Shown one piece after another: positions 53,614 to 62,460 of a stretch of 64,000 nucleotides of DNA. Numbering within the stretch: the first letter of the stretch is position 1; each line of letters starts with the position of its first letter. The DNA is from Paenibacillus sp. FSL H3-0469 (GTDB lineage: Bacteria; Bacillota; Bacilli; Paenibacillales; Paenibacillaceae). The DNA lies in assembly GCF_038051945.1 (NCBI RefSeq), contig NZ_CP150302.1:2046001-2110000 (forward strand), in the 5' to 3' direction. The translations under genes were made by a program, and so were the position numbers. Under the pieces are notes generated by a model, which made no database searches, was not told the origin of the DNA, and was given only the letters and a program-made list of their open reading frames with translations.

Positions 53614-54552
53614 CTATTGTCCGTATTTCTTCTCGCCGCGGAACTGGACGATGGTAATGCCGAGTACCAGCAGAAAGAGTACAATCGCCATGGCACTGGC
53701 ATATCCGTAATCAAGCGAGCGGAACGCCGTGTTGTAAATCTGATAGACCATGACCCGAGTAGCATTGTTGAGCTGGTTATCCGCGCCGGCGAACAGGTTG
53801 ATGAAGATATCGTAGACCTTGAACGAGTTGATGACCAGAATCATCAGGACAAAGAAGGTGGTTGGTGCCAGCTGCGGCACAGTCACATTGCGGAATCTTC
53901 TCCACGGGCCTGCGCCGTCCAGCTCAGCCGCTTCATACAGCTCCGGGTTAATTCCCTGAAGACCGGCCAGATAGATGACCATGTAGTAACCCATATTTTT
54001 CCACACTGTGAAAAGCACTACCGTAAACATCGCCCACTGCTTATCCGCCGCCCAGCGGGGCAGGTCCTCCAGCGGAATACCAGTTATCAGGTGCAGGATG
54101 TTGTTCACCGGACCCATGGTCGGGCTGAAGATGAAGTTCCATACCGCCGCAACCGCTACCAGCGAAGCCACGTAAGGGAAGAAGAAGACCGTTCTCATGA
54201 AATTACGGCCCATAATCTTCTGATTGAGCAGAATCGCCAGCGCCAGCGCCACGATCATGGTCAGCGGCACGACACCGATGGTGTAGACAATCGTGTTCCA
54301 CAAGGCTTTGTGGAAGGTGGTATCCGAGATCAGCCGGGAGAAGTTGTCCAGCCCGATGAACTTCATCGGATTGGCCCCGTCCCATTTCACAAACGCCAGA
54401 ATAAAGGCAAAGATCATCGGTACCAGGGTGAACAGGGCAAATCCGATAAAGTTCGGCGCAATAAAGCTATACGCGACCAGGTTATCCCGGAGTCCGCGCG
54501 ACAACCGGCTTTTTGGGCTCTTATTTGTACGCAATATGGTTTCGTTCTGCAT
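53614..54552 (-). CDS. sugar ABC transporter permease (MalF type)
   Basis: 312 residues, about six TMs after a basic N-terminus; EAA loop PELYEAAELDGAGPWRRFRNVTVPQL. Pairs with the following permease. ATPase not encoded here. Confidence 0.9.
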   Translation of the reverse strand: MQNETILRTNKSPKSRLSRGLRDNLVAYSFIAPNFIGFALFTLVPMIFAFILAFVKWDGANPMKFIGLDNFSRLISDTTFHKALWNTIVYTIGVVPLTMIVALALAILLNQKIMGRNFMRTVFFFPYVASLVAVAAVWNFIFSPTMGPVNNILHLITGIPLEDLPRWAADKQWAMFTVVLFTVWKNMGYYMVIYLAGLQGINPELYEAAELDGAGPWRRFRNVTVPQLAPTTFFVLMILVINSFKVYDIFINLFAGADNQLNNATRVMVYQIYNTAFRSLDYGYASAMAIVLFLLVLGITIVQFRGEKKYGQ

Positions 54553-54642
54553 TCGTTCTCCTCCAAACCTTATCTAACATCCCCGCAAAGTGGGAATTAT
54601 TTCGAAGCCTGTTAATGTGAGTGCTGTAATGTCTCTATTTAT

Positions 54643-54672
54643 ATGGAAGGCGGGCCTCCGCCCGCCCTTCCT
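54643..54672 (-). terminator. intercistronic GC-rich hairpin
   Basis: GGAAGG-CGGGC pairs with GCCCG-CCCTTCC between the binding-protein stop and the permease gene. Likely to lower downstream expression, as at the two other importers in this window. Confidence 0.6.
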
Positions 54673-54699
54673 TCAGTACACTACCGTTACACGCTCACC

Positions 54700-56043
54700 T
54701 TAATTGTTCAAAAGCTGGCCTACACGGTCATTCATATCCTTCAAGCCTTCGTCGATCGTAGCGTTCTTGGTCATGATGTTGTCATGTGCTTCATTCAGAA
54801 TAACCTCGATGTCCGCACTCTTCTCATGAATCGGCATTTCCAGATAAGTCTGAACGGTATTCAGTGCAGCCTTACTGTTCTCGTCTGACGGGAAGCCGTC
54901 GATGGAGGTGATGGAATTGATAACTTCGTCATTCTTGATCGCAGGGATCGTACCGGTAGAAGCGATCACCTTGGCGCCTTCCGCACCCGTTACGAAGTTC
55001 ATGAAATCAAGGGCAGCTTCCTTATGCTTAGACTTCTGGTTAACGGCCAGGGAAGTAATCGTTCCCAGAGTCGTTCCGGCTTCTACGCCTTCAGGATGAG
55101 GATACTTCACGATGCCCCATTCCTTCGACTGGGATTCGCCGCTCTTCACCTTCTCAATCTGGGTGGCAATGAACCAGCTGCCCATGTTCATCATCGCAAC
55201 AGAGTTGTTGTAGAATACGCCGGAGTAATGCGTGCTGGAGGTCTTCAGGGTAGCGTAATCCATAACGATGCCATCTTCCTGCTCCTTCAGAATCCGCTCA
55301 TAGGTAGGCTTCAGGAAGTCATAGTTGCCGCCGACCACAGTGTTCTTGCCGTCCAGAATGCCGAACAGTTGAACCGCGCTGCGCCAGGTGTGGTAGTGTG
55401 CGCCGTATACTTTTTCCGAGCCGCTGCCGGAGGTCATCTTGCGGGCCAGCTCATCATATTGGTCGAAGGTCATATCGTTGGTCGGATAATCCACGCCCGC
55501 TTTGTCGAACAAGGCTTTGTTGTAGTAGATCACCCAGAAGTCACTGCGGAACGGAAGCGCATACACCTCGCCGTTCACTTCAATCTGCTCCACCGTACCG
55601 CCATACACCGAAGGATCGATGGATTTGTCACCCATGTAGGTCTTCAGCGGCTCCAGGTGATTCTGCTTCACAAGGTTCGAGTAGCCCGGAATGTCTTTGA
55701 TCGTCAGGACGTCCAGATCTGCCCCGCCCGAGAGCTGTGTGCTGAGCATGGTCATATAGTCGGTGGAGCCAAGATCCACATACTCAATAGTTACGTTCGG
55801 ATGTGCAGCCTTGTAAGCATCGATCAGCGGTTTGTAGTAGGCAGTCGCTTCCCAGTCCCACAGCGCCCATTTCAGTGTTACCGGCTCCTGGCTTGGTTCG
55901 GAGGAAGCGGTTGCAGCGTTGCCCGAAGCGGGTGCGGCCGTGGCAGCAGCGTCTTTCGTATTGTTATTGCCGGAGCATCCGGCCAGCAGGCTCACAGAGA
56001 GCGCAGTGGCCAGGGTCATGCCGTAGAATCTTTTCAAGTTCAT
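54700..56043 (-). CDS. sugar-binding lipoprotein of ABC importer
   Basis: 447 residues. Lipobox LLAGC, Ala/Ser-rich linker, SBP_bac_1 fold (LPFRSDFWVIYYNKALFDKAGVDYP, SVAMMNMGSWFIATQ). Divergent from the kinase/regulator pair at 56.5-60 kb. The downstream GH59 gene suggests a galactose-containing product as ligand (inference). Confidence 0.9.
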   Translation of the reverse strand: MNLKRFYGMTLATALSVSLLAGCSGNNNTKDAAATAAPASGNAATASSEPSQEPVTLKWALWDWEATAYYKPLIDAYKAAHPNVTIEYVDLGSTDYMTMLSTQLSGGADLDVLTIKDIPGYSNLVKQNHLEPLKTYMGDKSIDPSVYGGTVEQIEVNGEVYALPFRSDFWVIYYNKALFDKAGVDYPTNDMTFDQYDELARKMTSGSGSEKVYGAHYHTWRSAVQLFGILDGKNTVVGGNYDFLKPTYERILKEQEDGIVMDYATLKTSSTHYSGVFYNNSVAMMNMGSWFIATQIEKVKSGESQSKEWGIVKYPHPEGVEAGTTLGTITSLAVNQKSKHKEAALDFMNFVTGAEGAKVIASTGTIPAIKNDEVINSITSIDGFPSDENSKAALNTVQTYLEMPIHEKSADIEVILNEAHDNIMTKNATIDEGLKDMNDRVGQLLNN

Positions 56044-56287
56044 GTAAGTATCCCCTTTATCTTCTGATGGTCTATCGATAACCGGTGCATTTGCTTACCC
56101 GGCCTTAGTTCAAATTGTAAGCCTTTTCAGATCCGATGGGGATGCAAAATCAAACACAGTTCATTCACTATTCTGTGCTCTTCTCCGCACGGCCTGCCCC
56201 AAACCTGTAATTTCTTATCCGAAACCTGTAAAATTCTCAGCTTCTCCCCCTGACTCTATATTGAAACGCAGGAATATGCTATGGTAG

Positions 56288-56303
56288 TTGAAAACGCTTT
56301 ATA
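56288..56303. promoter_or_regulatory. candidate cre site in divergent region
   Basis: TTGAAAACGCTTTATA fits the CcpA cre consensus except for the two bases of the terminal CA. It lies between the binding-protein and kinase genes. I see nothing else convincing in 56044-56538. Confidence 0.45.
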
Positions 56304-56538
56304 TATCCTCACCTGTATAAGATGCACTTAAGAGTTTAACTTGAAGCTACATCGTCACTGCGGTGAACATTTGGACTTCCGGCCGCTGTTGTCCCCAGTT
56401 TTCTTGATTTAAACCGCTAATCGCGGTAGAAATCCGGTGACAAAGGCGGTCGCTATCGCTCCTCCAGTTCCAAATTTCCCCTCCGCTTCTTTTGCTTTTT
56501 TGTTTATTTCTTTAGTGCCTCTTATATATCCTAAAGGA

Positions 56539-58317
56539 GTGTTCACCACGGTAAGAAAATCTACTATTAAAAGCCGCATTATTCTGCTCATGACCGCCTT
56601 TGCGCTGCTGATAGCGACGCTGCTGTCATGGTTCAGCTACGAACTCATTACCTATTATCAGCGGAAAACAACGATCCAGGCGACGGAATTCAACCTCCAG
56701 CTCGTCTCCCATATTATTGAACAGGATCTGATTGATCTGACTACGCTGGCGATGACCAGCAGCACTAACTCGTCTACGAACACACTGCTTACCGAATATT
56801 TCGGGTCGGCGGAGGCCAGCCCCAAGCAGGCGCTGAATGTGTTCAACGCGATGCAGGACGATGTGCGGATCAACCGTTCCTATAGCTATGTACGCCGCCT
56901 GATTGCCACGGATAACAGCGGAAAGTTCCTGCAGGTGGAGAATTTCGGCACCTCCGTTCCGCTTACCATCCATAATATCGGTCAAGTCACCGGTCTGACG
57001 AATGAGGCCGAAGAGCAATGGGACCGGGTCATTAAAGATCCTCTCTCCAATTCCTACGGCATTCCCTTTGTGTTCCCGATCTATGGCCGGGGGGCTACCC
57101 GGGTGGGCACCGTCTACCTGCTCGCGAATACCTCCGTCATTACGGACAAGCTGAAGGGCTATGCCCTGCCGGAGCATTCCCGGCTGCTCCTCACACTCGG
57201 CGAGCATCATTATCAGCTTAACGGAGATCAGGTCAAAGCCATTGAAGAGCCGTATGAGCCGGTAGCCTATACCAGTGACAAGCCTGTCGGCCCGGGTACC
57301 GAGCTGTCCATGGTGAAATTGCAGGATGATCGGGAAAGGCATATCGTGGTATCGTATCCGGTACGCAGCGGTGTCATGCTCTCGCAGACCTTATCGAACG
57401 ACCAGTTCGCTCCCCGGAGCAATATATGGATTCTCGTCCTGCTCGGTGTCTGTCTGCTCGTGCTTGTCTTAAGCGCGATCATTACGCTGTATTTGACCCG
57501 CACGATCAGCCTGCCGGTGGAGAAGCTGAAGAAGCGCATGGACAAGATTGCCCAGGGCAACTTCCTGCTGGACTCGGGTATTGAATGGAACAGCGAGCTG
57601 GGCGATGTCGGCCGGGGCATTAACCGCCTGTCCCAGGATATCGTGGCCCTCATGGACAGCCGGCTCGCAGACGAGAAGCAGAAGCAGGAGCTGGAGTACC
57701 GGATGCTCCAGAATCAGATTAATCCGCACTTCCTGTATAATACCCTGAATTCAATCAAATGGATGGCTACAATCCAGAACGCCACCGGCATTGCAGAGAT
57801 GACGACCTCCCTGTCCCGGCTGCTCCGCAGCATCGCCAAGGACAACCGGCGGCTGATGCCGCTGAAGGATGAGCTGAGCCTGCTGGATGATTATTTCCTG
57901 ATTCAGAAATACCGGTACGGCAGCACGGTTACCATGGTCACAGAGATTGAAGAGGAAGCGCTGCTCGCCGGGCTTATTCCCCGCTTCACCCTCCAGCCGC
58001 TGGTCGAGAACGCGATCTTCCACGGCATCGAGCCCAAAGGCCGGGGCGATATTGTGGTCCGGGTCACGAAGAGCGGCTTCGCGGATCTGCTCATCACGAT
58101 CGAGGACAACGGGGTCGGGATGAAGGAGGAGCAGATCTCCACCATCCTAACCGTTCCCGGGGACGAGGCTAAGGGAATGCTGGAGAATATCGGGCTGCGC
58201 AGTGTGAACGAGCGGCTGCAGCTTGCTTTTGGCGGGGAGTACGGCTTGTCGATTGAGAGCGAGGTCGGCCGTTACACCAGGATGAAGCTGCTGCTGCCCT
58301 TCCGGCAGAGAGAATAG
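56539..58317 (+). CDS. YesM-type sensor histidine kinase, start uncertain
   Basis: About 590 residues: TM1 (IILLMTAFALLIATLLSWFSY), extracellular sensor, TM2 (IWILVLLGVCLLVLVLSAIITLYL), HAMP, His_kinase (LQNQINPHFLYNTLNSIKW) and HATPase_c (TIEDNGVGMKEE). The start is odd. The best RBS, AAAGGAG at 56533-56539, overlaps an in-frame GTG (56539), while the codon at ideal spacing is ACG (56548). A GTG at 56437 would add a second hydrophobic stretch and has no good RBS. Partner of the response regulator 34 bp downstream; should control the divergent importer and perhaps GH59. Confidence 0.82.
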   Translation: MFTTVRKSTIKSRIILLMTAFALLIATLLSWFSYELITYYQRKTTIQATEFNLQLVSHIIEQDLIDLTTLAMTSSTNSSTNTLLTEYFGSAEASPKQALNVFNAMQDDVRINRSYSYVRRLIATDNSGKFLQVENFGTSVPLTIHNIGQVTGLTNEAEEQWDRVIKDPLSNSYGIPFVFPIYGRGATRVGTVYLLANTSVITDKLKGYALPEHSRLLLTLGEHHYQLNGDQVKAIEEPYEPVAYTSDKPVGPGTELSMVKLQDDRERHIVVSYPVRSGVMLSQTLSNDQFAPRSNIWILVLLGVCLLVLVLSAIITLYLTRTISLPVEKLKKRMDKIAQGNFLLDSGIEWNSELGDVGRGINRLSQDIVALMDSRLADEKQKQELEYRMLQNQINPHFLYNTLNSIKWMATIQNATGIAEMTTSLSRLLRSIAKDNRRLMPLKDELSLLDDYFLIQKYRYGSTVTMVTEIEEEALLAGLIPRFTLQPLVENAIFHGIEPKGRGDIVVRVTKSGFADLLITIEDNGVGMKEEQISTILTVPGDEAKGMLENIGLRSVNERLQLAFGGEYGLSIESEVGRYTRMKLLLPFRQRE

Positions 58318-58350
58318 CCCCCGGCGCCCTGCAAACTGAGCAAGGATGTG

Positions 58351-59979
58351 ATGAGCTTGATCAAATTATTAATCGCAGATGATGAAGCCCTGGTCTGCAT
58401 CGGACTCCAGTCCATGCTGAAATGGGAGCAATATAACATTGAAATCGTCGGCATCGCCCACAACGGTGCGCAGGAGGAAGAGATGATCGACACCCTCCGC
58501 CCGGACATCGTAATCAGCGATATCAAAATGCCGATTAAAAGCGGCCTCGAGGTTGCCGGCTCGGTCCGCCGCAAGTACGGGCGGCTTCCGCTGTTCATCA
58601 TGCTGACCAGCTACGAGGAATTCCAGTATGCGCGCGGAGCGATTGAGGTCCAGGCCACCGATTACCTGGTGAAGCTGGAGCTGACCCCGGAGGCGCTGGG
58701 CGAATCGATCCGCCGGGCCATTAGTATCCTGGAGGAGTATCAGACGATAGAGAGCTATCCGAAGCTGGTCCACCGCGGCAATCTCCAGGCCCAGCGGGAT
58801 AAATTCTTCATCCGGCTGTTAAGCGGCCTGTTCGAGAACAAGAACCAGTATCTGCTGCAAAAGGAGGATCTGGAGGTGGACCTCTCCGCGCCGGCCTATC
58901 TGGTCTGCACCTGCCGCATTCTCGGACCGGACACCGTCCCGCCGCGCGGGGATAAGCTGGTGGCCTTATGCTCAAGCACGGTACAGATGGCGAAGGATAC
59001 GCTCTCTTCGCTTAGCGCCTGCTATGTAACCAGTCTGGATCTGCGCAACTTCGCGCTGATTCTGCCGGTTGCGGGACCTGATCCGCAGCTCTGGATGCCT
59101 GACATTCAGAAGCAACTGGCGGATATGGCTTCCGTGCTGCATAATTATTTCAACGTGACCATTATCGGGGCGATCGGCTTCGCGGCGGAAGATCCGTTTT
59201 TGCTGCAGGGGAGCTATCTAGCTGCCCGGAAGGCGCTGCCCGCCGCCGTGAAGGAGCGCTCCTTCGTCTTCTTCACGGAAGGCGAAGCCCCGCTGCAGGA
59301 GCAGCTTCTGTTTGACTTCTCGGAGTCTCGGCTGGAGATCCGCAGAGCTTTTGAAGAAATGGATACCCGCGCCCTGCACAGTATTATCTCCCGGATGATC
59401 GAGAGCTTCGACGGACGGGACGACCTGCTCGTTCCCGCCACCGATGCTGCCTGCAACATTCTGTATATGGCGACCTCCCTGCTAGCGGACGGCGAGAACA
59501 TGGTGGAGCAGATCTTCGAACAGGAGCCGGAGGGTTACCGGGCGATCTACCAGATGCATACGATTGAGGAGATTATCGTCTGGCTCGTCCAGTTCCGGGA
59601 CGGCTGCGTCCGGATGCTCGCCACCCGCAGACAGAGCTATAAGGAGCAGGTGGTGAAGAATGTCCAGGAGTATATCAAAAGAAATCTCGGCACCAAGCTC
59701 TCGCTTCATCAGGTGGCGGATGTGTTCAACTTCAGCCCCAACTACCTGAGCCACCTGTTCTCCAAGGTCGCCAAAGTGAACTATGTTGAGTATATCACAG
59801 AGACCAAAATCAACGCCGCCAAGGAGATGATGGTCCGCGGCGAAGGCCGGATCTACGAAATCTCCCAGAAGCTCGGCTATGAGAGCGCCTTCTATTTCAG
59901 CAAGGTATTCAAGAAGGTCACCGGGCTCTCCCCCCGGGATTATATGCAGCAGATTGAGGGGAATGCGGGAGGAGAGTAA
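58351..59979 (+). CDS. YesN-type AraC response regulator
   Basis: About 542 residues. Receiver (IKLLIADDEALVCIGL) with the phospho-Asp in IVISDIKMP and lysine in YLVKLEL. A long middle domain leads to a C-terminal AraC HTH (LSLHQVADVFNFSPNYLSHLFS, KLGYESAFYFSKVFKKVTGLSP). Start choice is open: GTG 58348, ATG 58351, or TTG 58357, the last being best spaced from AAGGA and giving the commonest N-terminus MIKLLIADDE. Confidence 0.9.
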   Translation: MSLIKLLIADDEALVCIGLQSMLKWEQYNIEIVGIAHNGAQEEEMIDTLRPDIVISDIKMPIKSGLEVAGSVRRKYGRLPLFIMLTSYEEFQYARGAIEVQATDYLVKLELTPEALGESIRRAISILEEYQTIESYPKLVHRGNLQAQRDKFFIRLLSGLFENKNQYLLQKEDLEVDLSAPAYLVCTCRILGPDTVPPRGDKLVALCSSTVQMAKDTLSSLSACYVTSLDLRNFALILPVAGPDPQLWMPDIQKQLADMASVLHNYFNVTIIGAIGFAAEDPFLLQGSYLAARKALPAAVKERSFVFFTEGEAPLQEQLLFDFSESRLEIRRAFEEMDTRALHSIISRMIESFDGRDDLLVPATDAACNILYMATSLLADGENMVEQIFEQEPEGYRAIYQMHTIEEIIVWLVQFRDGCVRMLATRRQSYKEQVVKNVQEYIKRNLGTKLSLHQVADVFNFSPNYLSHLFSKVAKVNYVEYITETKINAAKEMMVRGEGRIYEISQKLGYESAFYFSKVFKKVTGLSPRDYMQQIEGNAGGE

Positions 59980-60053
59980 CGAAGGGAATAAGAGTAATGA
60001 AGGGAATAAACGAAGGAAGAAATTAAACGAAGCATGAAAGGAAGGAAAGGCAA

Positions 60054-60581
60054 ATGAACCAAGGACAAATCGTATTTCTAAACGGAGTGACCAGCTCCGG
60101 CAAAACCTCAATCGTCGAAGCCATACAAGCGAGATCACCGGAATTCTTTTATGTGGTAGCCAATGATCTCTTCGAAGAGACGATCGGGGAACGCTACCTG
60201 CGTGAAGATTACTGGAAGTATCTTAGCGAAGCGATTATCATGATGTATCATACCGCCAAACTATTCTCGGATCATGGCAAGCATGTGCTGATTGACGGCA
60301 TTATCGTGGAACGTCCCGGACTTGCGCCTCATTATGAGAAGGTAAAGGAGATTTTCAGCGGATACCCGCTATCCATTATTGAAGTATTCTGTCCTCTGGA
60401 CATCTGCCGCCAGCGCAACCTGGCCCGGGAGCACCGGAGTGAAGACCAGTCGGAGGAGCAGCACAAGCTGATGGCCCGGGACATCGGGTATGGCTTCAAG
60501 GTGAACACGCATGAGAACACTTCTGAAGAGTGTGCGGATCTGATTGTGGGACATTTGTTCGGTGAGCATGCTGTAGGGTGA
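60054..60581 (+). CDS. CPT-like P-loop kinase
   Basis: 175 residues. Walker A at residues 11-19 (GVTSSGKTS), LIDGIIVERPG as the Walker B-like segment, and DICRQRNLAREH as the lid arginines. Overall it matches the chloramphenicol-phosphotransferase-like family (~178 residues), small kinases of antibiotics or unknown substrates. Substrate not predictable. The ATG follows GGAAAGG; 74 bp after the YesN gene, possibly cotranscribed; terminator at 60622. Confidence 0.7.
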   Translation: MNQGQIVFLNGVTSSGKTSIVEAIQARSPEFFYVVANDLFEETIGERYLREDYWKYLSEAIIMMYHTAKLFSDHGKHVLIDGIIVERPGLAPHYEKVKEIFSGYPLSIIEVFCPLDICRQRNLAREHRSEDQSEEQHKLMARDIGYGFKVNTHENTSEECADLIVGHLFGEHAVG

Positions 60582-60621
60582 TAGGGATGAGATAACTTTA
60601 TTTGCTCGAAAAAAATGGACG

Positions 60622-60650
60622 AGGCTGCCTAAATAGGCTGCCTTTTTTTA
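60622..60650 (+). terminator. terminator after CPT-like kinase
   Basis: GGCtgCCT-aaat-AGGctGCC hairpin with one mismatch, followed by seven T. Confidence 0.75.
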
Positions 60651-60782
60651 TTTGCGTACAAACGGAATAGTGGGCTGTGACATAGCTGTCTCCAAAGAGC
60701 AAGGGCTGAACAACAAAGCAAGACCTGTTGGGGGCTTGTTCGGGGCTTGTTCCAAACTCCTCCTAGGCTTACTTGGCATCTG

Positions 60783-60912
60783 GCGGACTGATATGACGCT
60801 ATAGCGCGAAAAAACCAACTTTTCTTATGTTTGCGGACTCAGGAGCGCCTATTTGACCATTTGCAGCTATAAATGAGGAGTAATAGGTTAGTTAACGGCC
60901 ACTGAGTCCGCC
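60783..60912. repeat. degenerate ~50-nt repeat (family E)
   Basis: GCGGACT units at 60783 and 60833 (50 nt apart) share a GCGC/GCGCC-TAT segment. An inverted GAGTCCGC follows near 60900. The first unit holds the palindrome CGCTATAGCG. It resembles the period and inverted layout of the 52.4-kb locus. Confidence 0.5.
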
Positions 60913-60981
60913 CGGCCTGCCTAACCGTGTAATTTGCTGCTGATAAGGGCCTTCCAGTCCGCGAGGATGTTGGGGCGGGGC

Positions 60982-61215
60982 TAGGCGATGAGACGATGAG
61001 TGATGGGCGATGAGCGATGGGCGATGAGTGGTGGGCGATGAGCGATGGGCGATGAGTGGCGGGCGATGAGCGATGGGCGATGAGCGATGGGCGATGAGTG
61101 GCGGGCGATGAGCGATGGGCGATGGGCCGTACGATGAAATAGTGACGGGGTTATACGACGATAAGGCGGTACGTAGATGGGGCGGCGGCGATGAGGCGAT
61201 GAGGCGATGAGGCGA
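60982..61215. repeat. low-complexity GATGAGC/GATGGGC tract
   Basis: Irregular tandem 7-mers (GCGATGA, GCGATGG, with GTGGGC and GGCGGGC variants), then GATGAGGC copies near 61190. It fills most of the gap before the LacI gene. It makes an open frame on the minus strand rich in His, Pro and Ser that I do not regard as a gene. Confidence 0.85.
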
Positions 61216-61311
61216 TACGGCGGTGCTCCTGCGTCCAATCCCCTCCCATGTAAGCGCTCGTCAAAATCTGCTTGAAAGAACTCCAAAGGGATGATAGGAT
61301 TAAGGTGAAGA

Positions 61312-62343
<1,032 letters not shown>

Positions 62344-62460
62344 CCGCAGCCCGGTTTCACAGCAATCGCAGATTGCCTTTTCCAAGATATCCGCAGAAGT
62401 CCCGCTCAAGCTGGTCCAGATATTCAGACCTTATCCCAACATACAAGGAGTGTTAAGATC

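Noticed and set aside
60981..61286. His/Pro/Ser-rich protein on the minus strand
   Set aside because: It is a translation of the low-complexity GATGAGC tract with no RBS or homology.
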